A stretch of 64,000 bases of DNA, taken from positions 1-64,000 of the forward strand of contig NZ_BDCA01000031.1 in the NCBI RefSeq assembly GCF_001613265.1, written 5' to 3'. Below are positions 9,193 through 17,844 of this stretch, one piece after another. The notes beneath the pieces are model-generated. The model saw only the letters and a program-made list of their open reading frames with translations, had not been told where the DNA came from and made no database searches. This DNA is from Nocardia vermiculata NBRC 100427. Lineage in GTDB: Bacteria; Actinomycetota; Actinomycetes; Mycobacteriales; Mycobacteriaceae. The stretch's first letter is position 1, and the number at the start of each line of letters is the position of its first letter. A program made the position numbers and the translations under genes.

Positions 9193-9618
9193 CTACTTCG
9201 CGGCGGCGGCCTTCTTCGCGGCCTTGAGGAAAGGCGAGATCAGCGCGCGCAGGAACAGCTCGGTCGCCTTGTCCGGAACGGGCAGGCTCGGCTGGGAATC
9301 CATCCGGTAGGACACCAGCGTGCCGGCCGGGGCGTCGGCGAAGGTGATGGTGCCGACGTGGCGCTTCACCGGGGCGCCGGCGACGATCTGGTATTGCATG
9401 CGCTCACCGGGGACCAGTTCGATCGTTTCCTCCGTCACCCCGAATCCGCCGAGGCCGACCTGGTATCGCGCCCCGACACCGGCCGGTTCCGGCGCACCGG
9501 GCTTGCGCAGCGTGATCTGCACGGGCAGGAAATCGTTGAGGCTGTCACGTTCGGTGAACCACTTGTAGACGACGTCGCGCGGCGCGGAGATGACTGCGTC
9601 GACGGTGGTGCTTGCCAT
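9193..9618 (-). CDS. SRPBCC (polyketide cyclase/START-like) family protein
   Basis: A 141-residue single-domain protein of the SRPBCC fold, which makes a deep hydrophobic ligand pocket. The start MASTTVDAVISAPRDVVY is typical: a first strand, then the helix after P-R-D-V-V. The ATG at 9618 has a strong ribosome binding site (GAAGGAG on the minus strand). The end is Lys/Ala-rich (FLKAAKKAAAAK). It is on the opposite strand within the recN-steA interval, where M. tuberculosis has no gene, so it is a local insertion. The ligand is unknown; lipid or polyketide binding is typical of the fold. Confidence 0.85.
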   Translation of the reverse strand: MASTTVDAVISAPRDVVYKWFTERDSLNDFLPVQITLRKPGAPEPAGVGARYQVGLGGFGVTEETIELVPGERMQYQIVAGAPVKRHVGTITFADAPAGTLVSYRMDSQPSLPVPDKATELFLRALISPFLKAAKKAAAAK

Positions 9619-9790
9619 GTGTTCTCCTTCGAAGGGCAGTGAACCGAAGCATATCGGTACCAGCGGTTCGGTTCGGCACGCCAATCGACGGGGCGACACA
9701 CCTGATGGATTGGCGTGGCTGTCTCGAATGTGCTATCCGGTCGGCGCGCCTCCATGAACGGTCGAGGGTTTGCCGCCATTATCGGATGCC

Positions 9791-11002
9791 ATGAAGATGC
9801 TGGCGCTGTTGTCGCGCAACACCGAAACGCTGCCCGGCGTCACCGGGATGGCCCGGGTGGACCGCAACACCCGGCGTCTGCTCAAGCGGGTGGGGGCCGG
9901 TGATGTGGTCGTCCTCGACGAGATGGATATCGACCGCATCACCGCTGACCGGCTCGTCGAGGCCGGGGTGGCCGCGGTGCTGAACGCCTCGCCGTCGATT
10001 TCCGGGCGGTATCCGAATCTGGGTCCGGAGGTTCTGGCGGCCAACGGAATCGTGTTGCTGGATGCTGTCTCGGCAGATGTGTTCGGCCGGATCAAGGACG
10101 GCACCAAGGTGCGTATCGACGCCGGTGTCGTCTACGCCGACAAGCTGACCAAGAAGGAACCGGAGATCCTGGTCGAGGCGATCGAGCTCACCGATCAGGT
10201 GATCGCCGAGCGCATGATCGAGGCGCGTAACGGGCTGGCCGATCATCTGGAGGCGTTCGCGGGCAACACGATCGAATTCATTCGCAGCGAAAGCGCGCTG
10301 CTCATCGACGGTCTCGGAGTTCCGGAGCTGGATCTGTCGATGCGCAACCGGCACGTCGTCGTGGTCGCCGACGGCGCCGACGGCCGCGACGATCTCAAGG
10401 CGATCAAGCCGTTCGTGAAGGAATACGCGCCGATCCTGGTGGGCGTCGGCCGCGGTGCCGACATCCTGGCCAAGGCCGGGTACCGCCCGGATCTGATCAT
10501 CGGTGACCCGGAGGAGATCACCGCGAGCACCTTGAAATGCGGTGCCGAGCTGATTCTTCCGGCCGACACGGACGGACATGCCAAAGGACTGGAACGTATT
10601 CAGGACCTGGGCATCGGTGCGACGACCTTCCCGTCCTCGGGTTCGGCGTCGGATCTGGCGCTGCTGCTGGCCGATCATCACGGCGCCGCGCTGATCATCA
10701 CGTGCGGGGCGCCCGCTTCGCTCGACGACTTCTTCGACCGCAGCCGCCGCGAGTCCAATCCGGCGATGTTCCTGACCCGGCTCAAGGCGGGCCCGAAACT
10801 GATGGACGCCAAGGCTGTCGCCACCCTGTACCGGCGCAACAACTCCGGCTGGGCGACTGCGCTGGTGGTGCTGGCGGCACTGGCCGCGCTGATCGTGGGG
10901 CTGCTGGTGTCCTCGCATCTGGGTGGTGACGTGCTGGACTGGCTGGACTCGGCGTGGCGGCAGGCCCAGGACTGGCTGCATCGACTAGCCGACCGGGGGT
11001 AG
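9791..11002 (+). CDS. steA: SteA-like cell-division/envelope protein
   Basis: A 403-residue protein matching actinobacterial SteA (M. tuberculosis Rv1697). The N-terminal part has the family segments MARVDRNTRRLLKR, SISGRYPNLGPEVLA and a beta-rich middle; the central part resembles thiamine-pyrophosphokinase-like folds (GRGADILAKAGYRPDLIIGDPEE); one membrane helix is near the C-terminus (LVVLAALAALIVGLLV). In Corynebacterium, SteA works with SteB in cell separation at the septum. The ATG at 9791 gives the start MKMLALLSRNT, matching the family; the frame extends 7 codons further upstream. It is followed after 6 bases by mctB, the SteB-type neighbour. Confidence 0.93.
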   Translation: MKMLALLSRNTETLPGVTGMARVDRNTRRLLKRVGAGDVVVLDEMDIDRITADRLVEAGVAAVLNASPSISGRYPNLGPEVLAANGIVLLDAVSADVFGRIKDGTKVRIDAGVVYADKLTKKEPEILVEAIELTDQVIAERMIEARNGLADHLEAFAGNTIEFIRSESALLIDGLGVPELDLSMRNRHVVVVADGADGRDDLKAIKPFVKEYAPILVGVGRGADILAKAGYRPDLIIGDPEEITASTLKCGAELILPADTDGHAKGLERIQDLGIGATTFPSSGSASDLALLLADHHGAALIITCGAPASLDDFFDRSRRESNPAMFLTRLKAGPKLMDAKAVATLYRRNNSGWATALVVLAALAALIVGLLVSSHLGGDVLDWLDSAWRQAQDWLHRLADRG

Positions 11003-11008
11003 AGGTAC

Positions 11009-11929
11009 GTGGGTTCCATGCGCCGGCTTCTCATTTCCCTGGCCGCGGTCTTCCTGGCGCTGATCGTGGGCGCGGTACTGGGCGCCGTGGTCCGTCAGGG
11101 CAATTCCGATCGCGACGATCTGGCCCGTCGCAACGACGCGCTGGCCGCCGTCAACCAACAGCTCGAGCACCGGGCCGACACGGCTGAGCAGTTCATCGAC
11201 CACTCGTCGGACCGGCTGCTGCACGGCACTTTGGCCGACCGGAAGGTACTGGTCTTCACCACCCCGGACGCCGACGTGGCCGACGCCGACGCGGTCAGCG
11301 CCGCCCTGACCACCGCGGGAGCGTCGGTCACCGGCCGGGTGGCGCTGACCGACGCATTCGTCGACGCCACCCAGGGCGACCGGTTGCGGACCGCGGTCAC
11401 CAACATGATCCCCGCCGGAGCGCAGTTGCAGACCGACTCGGTGGACCAGGGCAGCCTCGCGGGTGATCTGCTGGGTCTGGCCTTGCTGAACGATCCCGGG
11501 AGTGGTGCGGAGCGCGCGACCGGACAGGAGCGAGGGTTGATCCTCGCCACCCTGCGCGACGGTGGGTTCCTCGCGACCGGCGAGCTCGCGCCCGCACAGC
11601 TGGCGGTGGTGGTGACCGGCTCGGGCGCACAGGCCGGGCAGGACGGCCAGGGTTCGATCATCGCGCATTTCGCGGGCGCGCTGCGCGAGCGCGGCGCGGG
11701 TGTGGTGCTGGCCGGGCAGCCGGGCTCGTCGCGCGGGCCCGGCCCGATCGCGCAGGTGCGTGCCGACCGGCGCCTGGACGCCGCGGTGACAACCGTCGAC
11801 GATGTGGACCGGGGGAGTGGCCGGGTCAGCACGGTCCTCGGACTGGCGGAGCAACTGGATGGCAAAACGGGTCACTACGGCACCGGTGCGGACGTCAGCG
11901 CGACACCGGCCGGTGCGTTGCCGGGCTGA
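11009..11929 (+). CDS. mctB: MctB/SteB-like envelope protein (Rv1698 homologue)
   Basis: A 306-residue protein with an N-terminal membrane helix (RRLLISLAAVFLALIVGAVLG), then a coiled coil (NDALAAVNQQLEHRADTAEQF) and a mixed domain. It matches Rv1698, described as the copper-transport protein MctB and, in Corynebacterium, as SteB, the partner of SteA. The adjoining steA gene supports the cell-division reading; the copper role is from the mycobacterial literature. The start may be GTG 11009 or ATG 11018; the Shine-Dalgarno-like GGGGGTAGAGG at 10995-11005 serves either. Its last codons lie in a 22-bp repeat array. Confidence 0.9.
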   Translation: MGSMRRLLISLAAVFLALIVGAVLGAVVRQGNSDRDDLARRNDALAAVNQQLEHRADTAEQFIDHSSDRLLHGTLADRKVLVFTTPDADVADADAVSAALTTAGASVTGRVALTDAFVDATQGDRLRTAVTNMIPAGAQLQTDSVDQGSLAGDLLGLALLNDPGSGAERATGQERGLILATLRDGGFLATGELAPAQLAVVVTGSGAQAGQDGQGSIIAHFAGALRERGAGVVLAGQPGSSRGPGPIAQVRADRRLDAAVTTVDDVDRGSGRVSTVLGLAEQLDGKTGHYGTGADVSATPAGALPG

Positions 11930-12040
11930 ATCCAGCGGCCGTGCCCGGCCCGCTCGGCGCGTTGCCGGCCCGAACCGGTGCGTTGCCGGGCCGAATTCCG
12001 GGCGCTGCCGGGCCGAGCGGGAGCGGTTGCCCGGGCTCGG
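11915..12040 (+). repeat. Degenerate 21-22 bp tandem repeat array at the mctB 3' end
   Basis: Copies of a unit containing GCGTTGCCGGGCCGAA begin near 11915, 11937 (worn), 11959, 11980, 12002 and 12023 (worn), a period of 21-22 bases. The first copy is the end of the mctB coding sequence, where CGA of the unit reads TGA and forms the stop codon. The rest lies in the mctB-pyrG gap. It looks like a minisatellite; no protein or RNA function is evident. Confidence 0.6.
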
Positions 12041-12180
12041 CAGTCCCGCGGCCCTGCCGACACCGACGCCACGGTCCTCCTGTCATGGGGTTGCTGCGCA
12101 GAGTGAGACGCATGTGACACCTGCGGTCGCGGCCTCGGAGTTCCCGCGCGTGGCATTCGTTTCGCAACCCTTTTCCGTGT

Positions 12181-12194
12181 TAGCGTGAAGTCCC
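12181..12194 (+). promoter_or_regulatory. Probable -10 element of a leaderless or near-leaderless pyrG promoter
   Basis: TAGCGT at 12181-12186 fits the actinobacterial TAnnnT -10 consensus and ends 8 bases before the GTG start of pyrG. No Shine-Dalgarno sequence fits between them. Transcription would begin at or 1-2 bases before the start codon. No good -35 box is seen, which is common in this group. Confidence 0.4.
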
Positions 12195-13958
12195 GTGAGT
12201 CAATCGCGGATTCCGGCGCGCTCCCCCCATCAGACGGCCACCAGACACATCTTCGTCAGCGGTGGTGTCGCCTCCTCCCTCGGGAAGGGACTGACCGCCT
12301 CCAGCCTCGGCCAGCTGCTGACCTCCCGCGGATTGCGGGTCACCATGCAGAAACTGGACCCGTATCTGAATGTCGACCCCGGCACCATGAACCCCTTCCA
12401 GCACGGCGAGGTGTTCGTGACCGAGGACGGCGCCGAGACCGACCTCGATGTCGGGCACTACGAACGCTTCCTCGACCGGAATCTGTCCGGCTATGCGAAC
12501 GTCACCACCGGGCAGGTGTACTCGACGGTGATCGCCAAGGAGCGGCGCGGTGAGTACCTGGGTGACACGGTGCAGGTCATCCCGCACATCACCGACGAGA
12601 TCAAGAATCGCATCCTGGCGATGAGCGGTCCGGATCTGCAGGGACAGGTTCCGGATGTGGTGATCACCGAGATCGGCGGCACCGTCGGCGATATCGAATC
12701 GCAGCCGTTCCTCGAGGCCGCCCGCCAGATCCGGCACGAGGTCGGCCGGGACAACTGCTTCTTCCTGCACGTGACGCTGGTGCCGTATCTGGCGCCGTCG
12801 GGCGAGCTGAAGACCAAGCCCACCCAGCATTCGGTGGCGGCGCTGCGCAATATCGGTATCCAGCCCGATGCATTGATCCTGCGCTGTGACCGTGAGGTGC
12901 CGCAGGGGCTGAAGAACAAGATCGCCCTGATGTGTGACGTCGAGGTCGATGCCTGTATCTCCACCCCCGATGCGCCCTCCATCTACGACATCCCCAAGGT
13001 GCTGCACCGCGAGGGGCTCGACGCGTACGTGGTGCGCAAACTCGGGCTGCCGTTCCGGGATGTGGACTGGACCGTCTGGGGCGATCTGCTCGATCGGGTG
13101 CACAAGCCGCGCGAGGAGGTCACGGTCGCCCTCGTCGGTAAGTACGTCGATCTGCCCGACGCCTACCTGTCGGTGACCGAGGCGTTGCGGGCGGGTGGTT
13201 TCGCCGCGAAGGCCAAGGTCAACATTCGCTGGGTGCAGTCCGACGAGTGCGAGACGCCCGAGGGAGCGCAGCAACATCTCGGTGATGTGGATGCGGTCCT
13301 GATCCCGGGTGGTTTCGGTATTCGCGGGATCGAGGGCAAGGTCGGGGCGATCCGCTTCGCCCGCACCCGCTCGATCCCGCTGCTGGGACTGTGTCTGGGG
13401 CTGCAGTGCGTGGTCATCGAGGCGGCTCGTTCGGTCGGCCTCACCGACGCCAACTCCGCGGAGTTCGAGCCGGAAACCACACATCCGGTGATCTCCACCA
13501 TGGCCGATCAGGCACAGGCCGTGGCCGGCGAGGCGGATCTGGGCGGCACGATGCGCCTGGGTGCCTATCCGGCGGTCCTGGACAAGGGGTCGGTGGTCGC
13601 GCGCACCTACGGTGACACCGAGGTGTCGGAGCGGCATCGGCATCGGTTCGAGGTCAACAACGTCTATCGCGACAAGATCGCGCAGAGCGGGCTGCGCTTC
13701 TCCGGCACCTCGCCCGACGGACATCTGGTCGAATTCGTGGAGCTACCCGCCGATGTGCATCCGTACTTCGTGGCCACGCAGGCACATCCGGAGCTCAAGA
13801 GCCGTCCCACCCGTCCGCATCCGCTGTTCGCGGGCCTGGTCGGGGCGGCGCTGGATTACAAAGCGGCCGAGCGGCTTCCGGTCGAAATCGTGACCGACGA
13901 TGCCGACGTGCCGGAGTCGGCCGACGCGGCGGAGCAGACCGAGCGGGTCGGCGGGTGA
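12195..13958 (+). CDS. pyrG: CTP synthase
   Basis: A 587-residue CTP synthase, which aminates UTP to CTP with glutamine. The synthetase half starts HIFVSGGVASSLGKGLTASS (P-loop, about residues 17-36) and includes the regulatory segment around ITEIGGTVGDIES; the glutaminase half has the nucleophile Cys in LLGLCLGLQCV and the His/Glu pair in ATQAHPELKSR. The GTG start has no ribosome binding site but a -10-like TAGCGT 8 bases upstream, so its mRNA may be leaderless. It overlaps the NUDIX gene by 4 bases, as Rv1699-Rv1700 do in M. tuberculosis. Confidence 0.97.
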   Translation: MSQSRIPARSPHQTATRHIFVSGGVASSLGKGLTASSLGQLLTSRGLRVTMQKLDPYLNVDPGTMNPFQHGEVFVTEDGAETDLDVGHYERFLDRNLSGYANVTTGQVYSTVIAKERRGEYLGDTVQVIPHITDEIKNRILAMSGPDLQGQVPDVVITEIGGTVGDIESQPFLEAARQIRHEVGRDNCFFLHVTLVPYLAPSGELKTKPTQHSVAALRNIGIQPDALILRCDREVPQGLKNKIALMCDVEVDACISTPDAPSIYDIPKVLHREGLDAYVVRKLGLPFRDVDWTVWGDLLDRVHKPREEVTVALVGKYVDLPDAYLSVTEALRAGGFAAKAKVNIRWVQSDECETPEGAQQHLGDVDAVLIPGGFGIRGIEGKVGAIRFARTRSIPLLGLCLGLQCVVIEAARSVGLTDANSAEFEPETTHPVISTMADQAQAVAGEADLGGTMRLGAYPAVLDKGSVVARTYGDTEVSERHRHRFEVNNVYRDKIAQSGLRFSGTSPDGHLVEFVELPADVHPYFVATQAHPELKSRPTRPHPLFAGLVGAALDYKAAERLPVEIVTDDADVPESADAAEQTERVGG

Positions 13959-14599
13959 GCGAACCCGGTAGCCACGTCTTCCGGACCATCGATTCCCGGA
14001 CCGTGTACTCGGGCGCGATCGTCGCGCTGCGCCTGGACCAGGTGGAGATGCCCGGCGGCCGCGTCGCGGAACGCGAGATCGTCGAGCACCACGGTGCGGT
14101 CGCCGTCGTCGCGCTCGACGACGACGGCTCGGTCGTGCTGATCGACCAGTATCGTCACCCGGTCGGGCGGCGGTTGCTGGAGCTGCCCGCCGGATTGCTC
14201 GATGTGGCCGGTGAGGATCCGCTCGCGGCGGCGCGGCGGGAACTGGCCGAGGAGACCGGTCTCGCCGCCCGCGACTGGTCGGTCCTGGTCGATGTCGTGC
14301 TGTCGCCCGGTTTCACCGACGAGGCGCTGCGCATCTATCTCGCGACCGGCCTGTCGGAGACCGACCGGCCCGATCCCGAGATGGAAGAGGCCGATCTGGC
14401 CATCGTGCGGATGCCGTTGCCGGACGCGGTGACCGCGGCGCTGGACGGGCGGATCGAGAATGCGACCGCGGTGGCAGGACTGCTGGCCGTGTCGGCGGCG
14501 CGGGCGAACGGTACACCGCTGCGTGCCGCGGACACCGCCTGGCCGGGACTGCCGACCAGGTTCCTGGAACGCAAGGCAGCCGAACGCGAACGGTCCTGA
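13955..14599 (+). CDS. NUDIX hydrolase, ADP-ribose pyrophosphatase type (Rv1700-like)
   Basis: A 214-residue NUDIX enzyme. The Nudix box is complete: G-x5-E-x7-REL-x-EE-x-GL, seen as GLLDVAGED followed by RRELAEETGL. The preceding segment DQYRHPVGRRLLELPAG is characteristic of ADP-ribose pyrophosphatases, which cleave ADP-ribose to AMP and ribose-5-phosphate. The M. tuberculosis orthologue Rv1700 has this activity and also acts on 8-oxo-guanine nucleotides. The GTG start overlaps the pyrG stop (GTGA), so it is probably translated from the pyrG transcript. Confidence 0.93.
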   Translation: MSEPGSHVFRTIDSRTVYSGAIVALRLDQVEMPGGRVAEREIVEHHGAVAVVALDDDGSVVLIDQYRHPVGRRLLELPAGLLDVAGEDPLAAARRELAEETGLAARDWSVLVDVVLSPGFTDEALRIYLATGLSETDRPDPEMEEADLAIVRMPLPDAVTAALDGRIENATAVAGLLAVSAARANGTPLRAADTAWPGLPTRFLERKAAERERS

Positions 14600-14740
14600 C
14601 CGCGGCGTCCGTAGGCGTGCAGCGTGTTTCACATCTGCTTTTGTCGGTGCCGGCTGCCATGATGACAGCGTGAGTATCGTATCGCGGTGCGGATCCCGGT
14701 AGTGGTGGCGGTGCAGCTACCTCCGGGTGGGTGATCATCC

Positions 14741-15661
14741 ATGGTGGAGCAGCAGATCCGGGCCTATCTCGACCACCTGACCGTCGAGCGCGGGGTGGCC
14801 GGCAACACGCTCAGCGCGTATCGGCGTGATCTGCGCCGGTACCGGGATTTCCTGCAGCGGCGGGAGATCGCGGATCTGGATCGGGTGACAGAGAGCGTGA
14901 TCGCCGACTTCGTGGTGTCGTTGCGGGCCGGTGGTGAGACACATCCACCGCTGGCCGCGGGGTCGGCGGCGCGCGCGCTGGTCGCGGTGCGCGGATTGCA
15001 TCGCTTCGCGGTGGCGGAGGGGCTCACCAGTGCGGATGCCGCGCACGGGGTGAAACCGCCGACGCCGGCTCGGCGTTTGCCGAAAGCACTGCCCTACGAC
15101 GATGTCTCACGGCTGCTCGAGGCCGCCGGGGGTGGCGATGCGGGTGGGCCGCGCGGGTTGCGGGACCGGGCACTGCTGGAACTGCTCTACTCCACCGGTG
15201 CACGCATCTCCGAGATCGTCGGGCTCGATGTCGACGACATCGATACCGCCGGCCGGGCCGTCGTGCTGCACGGCAAGGGCGGAAAACAGCGCATGGTGCC
15301 GATCGGCCGCCCGGCGCTGGCCGAGCTGGAGGCCTATCTGGTGCGTGGTCGTCCGGTGCTGTCGCAACGCGGTCGCGGTGCCGCGGCACTGTTCCTCAAT
15401 GCGCGCGGCGGCCGGCTGTCCCGGCAGAGCGCTTGGCAGGTACTGCAGGACGCGGCGCAGCGGGCGGGGATCGGGGCGGCGGTATCGCCGCATACGCTGC
15501 GCCATTCCTTCGCCACCCATCTGCTCGACGGCGGTGCGGACGTGCGCGTGGTGCAGGAACTGCTCGGGCACGCCTCGGTCACGACCACTCAGATCTACAC
15601 CCTGGTGACGGTCGGCACCCTGCACGAGGTGTGGGCCACCGCACACCCACGGGCCCGCTAG
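14741..15661 (+). CDS. xerD: Site-specific tyrosine recombinase XerD
   Basis: A 306-residue tyrosine recombinase that, with XerC, resolves chromosome dimers at dif before division. The N-terminal core-binding domain (about residues 1-90) contains LDHLTVERGVAGNTLSAYRRDL. The catalytic residues are all visible: Arg in STGARISEIVGL, Lys in GKGGKQRMVPIG, His-x-x-Arg in SPHTLRHSFATHLLDGG, His in LLGHASVTTTQ and the nucleophilic Tyr in TQIYT. Length and position after the NUDIX gene match Rv1701c, although there it is on the other strand. Confidence 0.96.
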   Translation: MVEQQIRAYLDHLTVERGVAGNTLSAYRRDLRRYRDFLQRREIADLDRVTESVIADFVVSLRAGGETHPPLAAGSAARALVAVRGLHRFAVAEGLTSADAAHGVKPPTPARRLPKALPYDDVSRLLEAAGGGDAGGPRGLRDRALLELLYSTGARISEIVGLDVDDIDTAGRAVVLHGKGGKQRMVPIGRPALAELEAYLVRGRPVLSQRGRGAAALFLNARGGRLSRQSAWQVLQDAAQRAGIGAAVSPHTLRHSFATHLLDGGADVRVVQELLGHASVTTTQIYTLVTVGTLHEVWATAHPRAR

Positions 15662-15925
15662 CGATCGGGCACTTCGTACTTGTTTGACGCAAAGACTTTC
15701 GCCGGGCGGCCGAAAGGCGACAGAATGCGGTATCGGCGCCGCGCGATGACACAAGTACGCAACGATCGGGCAGATTTCCCGAGCGTGTCCGATCGTGGGT
15801 CTTGCGCTCGGAGACGGTAGCGTCTATTGCGGCGGTCCGGTGCATCGGTGACCGATGCGGTGATCGCCCGCTGTTCCGCAGCGCGCGGCGGGGCAACGAG
15901 CAAGACAATTGAAGGAGCAGCGGAT

Positions 15926-16897
15926 ATGACGACAGCCGGTGCGGCCGAGCCGCCGAACAGTGCTGCGGCAGAACCGCTTTCGAATATCCGACCCGGCCTC
16001 CGAATCGAACAGGCGGCCCGCAGACTCTGGGAGGCGAACGACATCGTGGCGGACGGCACCGAACTCGGCCCGACCGGACGCCCGCTGCGCGACATTCCCG
16101 AACCACCTCCGTCGTCGCGCAACGGTGACGCCCTGATCGTCGCCATGTGCAACCAGAAGGGCGGTGTCGGTAAGACCACCTCCACCATCAATCTCGGTGC
16201 TGCGCTGGCCGAATACGGACGGCGCGTGCTGCTGGTCGACCTGGACCCGCAGGGCGCGCTGTCGGCCGGGCTCGGGGTGGCCCACCACGACCTGGACCAG
16301 ACGGTGCACAATCTGCTCGTCGGTGGCCGCGCGACCGCGCCCGATGTTCTGCTCAACACCAAGGTCGACGGGATGGATCTGCTACCGAGCAACATCGATC
16401 TGTCGGCGGCCGAAATACAACTGGTCAACGAGGTCGGCCGGGAACAGACGCTCGGTCGCGCGCTGGCACCGTTGCGCGACAGCTACGACTACATCCTGAT
16501 CGACTGCCAGCCGTCGCTGGGTCTGCTCACGGTGAATGCGCTGGCCTGCGCGGACGGCGTGGTGATCCCGATGGAGTGCGAGTACTTCTCGCTGCGTGGT
16601 CTGGCGCTGCTCACCGACACCGTGGAGAAGGTGCGCGACCGGCTCAACCCGCGCCTGGAACTGTCGGGCATCGTGGTCACCATGTTCGACGCGCGTCTGT
16701 TGCATTCGCGACAGGTGATGGCCCGGGTGGTCGAGGTGTTCGGCGACCTGGTCTACGACACGGTGATCAACCGGACGGTCCGCTTCCCCGATGCCAGTGT
16801 CGCGGGCGAGCCGATCACCACCTGGGCGCCCAAGTCCACCGGCGCGACGGCGTATCGGGCGATGGCCCGGGAAGTCATCCACCGGTCGGGCCGGTGA
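15926..16897 (+). CDS. ParA/Soj-family chromosome-partition ATPase (Rv1708-like)
   Basis: A 323-residue ParA-type ATPase. After a 70-residue N-terminal extension it has the deviant Walker A KGGVGKTT, the A' motif LLVDLDPQGALSAGLG and Walker B in LIDCQPSLGLLTVNAL. It is the paralogue that sits next to scpAB (like Rv1708), not the origin-linked parA. The ATG at 15926 follows the ribosome binding site GAAGGAG with an 8-base spacer. The stop overlaps the scpA GTG start by 4 bases, tying it to condensin genes and suggesting a role in nucleoid organisation. No parB gene is nearby. Confidence 0.93.
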   Translation: MTTAGAAEPPNSAAAEPLSNIRPGLRIEQAARRLWEANDIVADGTELGPTGRPLRDIPEPPPSSRNGDALIVAMCNQKGGVGKTTSTINLGAALAEYGRRVLLVDLDPQGALSAGLGVAHHDLDQTVHNLLVGGRATAPDVLLNTKVDGMDLLPSNIDLSAAEIQLVNEVGREQTLGRALAPLRDSYDYILIDCQPSLGLLTVNALACADGVVIPMECEYFSLRGLALLTDTVEKVRDRLNPRLELSGIVVTMFDARLLHSRQVMARVVEVFGDLVYDTVINRTVRFPDASVAGEPITTWAPKSTGATAYRAMAREVIHRSGR

Positions 16898-17844
16898 GTG
16901 GAGCCGGAACCCCGGCTGCCGACGTTCTCCCGGAAAACCCTGCCGTCGCAGTGACCGATACCGAACCGCCGCAGCCCGCCTCGGGCGAGTCGGCCGCCGA
17001 CCCCGATAACTCGGACAGACCCAGCGGATTCCACCTGCGGCTGAGCAATTTCCAGGGCCCGTTCGACCTGCTGCTGCAATTGATCAGCCAGCGGCGTCTC
17101 GATGTCACCGAGGTGGCGCTGCACAAGGTCACTGACGAGTTCATCGCCTACACCAAGGAACTGACCGCGAGCCTGGAACGGGATCCGACGGTGCGCGCCG
17201 ACCGGATCCTCGACCAGACCACCGAATTCCTTGTGGTCGCCGCGACTCTGCTCGATCTCAAGGCGGCACGGCTGCTGCCGTCGGGGGAGGTCAGCGACGC
17301 CGAGGATCTGGAACTGCTGGAGGCGCGTGACCTGCTGTTCGCCCGATTGCTGCAGTACCGGGCATTCAAACAGGTCGCCGAACTGCTGGGTGAGCTGGAG
17401 GCCGCAGCGCTGCGACGGTATCCGCGCGCGGTCGCCCTGGAGGATCGTTTCCTCGAGCTGCTGCCCGAGGTCACCCTCGGCGTGGACGCGGCGGGTTTCG
17501 CCGATATCGCCGCCGCCGCCTTCCGCCCGCGCCCGGCCCCCACCGTGGGGCTCGACCACCTGCACAACCACACGATCTCGGTCGCCGAACAGGCGGCGCT
17601 CGTACTGGAGATGTTGAAGAAGCGCGGGGCGGGCGAGTGGGCAACGTTCCACGAACTGTGCGCCGACTGCGAGATCCCGATCCAGATCGTCGCTCGCTTC
17701 CTGGCGCTGCTCGAGCTGTACCGCGGCAAGAGCGTCGAATTCGACCAGCCCGACCCGCTCGGCCCGCTCGCGGTGCGCTGGGTCGGCGACGACGCCGGCG
17801 CCGAGGCGGCCGAACCCGTGACGATCGAAGAGGATTACGGATGA
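16894..17844 (+). CDS. scpA: Segregation and condensation protein A (kleisin)
   Basis: A 316-residue ScpA kleisin that bridges SMC heads together with ScpB. A disordered N-terminal tail (about 45 residues) precedes the conserved start FQGPFDLLLQLISQRRLDVTEVAL split over two helices; DQTTEFLVVAATLLDLKAARLLP is the usual second element, and the C-terminal winged helix carries TFHELCADCEIPIQIVARFLALLELYR in pieces. The GTG start overlaps the upstream parA-like gene (GTGA) and the stop overlaps scpB (ATGA), so the three are translationally coupled. Confidence 0.95.
   Translation: MSGAGTPAADVLPENPAVAVTDTEPPQPASGESAADPDNSDRPSGFHLRLSNFQGPFDLLLQLISQRRLDVTEVALHKVTDEFIAYTKELTASLERDPTVRADRILDQTTEFLVVAATLLDLKAARLLPSGEVSDAEDLELLEARDLLFARLLQYRAFKQVAELLGELEAAALRRYPRAVALEDRFLELLPEVTLGVDAAGFADIAAAAFRPRPAPTVGLDHLHNHTISVAEQAALVLEMLKKRGAGEWATFHELCADCEIPIQIVARFLALLELYRGKSVEFDQPDPLGPLAVRWVGDDAGAEAAEPVTIEEDYG

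Noticed and set aside
12180..13724. 514-codon minus-strand frame over pyrG
   Set aside because: Antisense artefact of GC-rich codon use; no recognisable family.
14625..14632. TGTTTCAC, the left half of a parS site, near a parA-like gene
   Set aside because: The right half (GTGAAACA) is absent and no parB gene is nearby; a half match of 8 bases is expected by chance.
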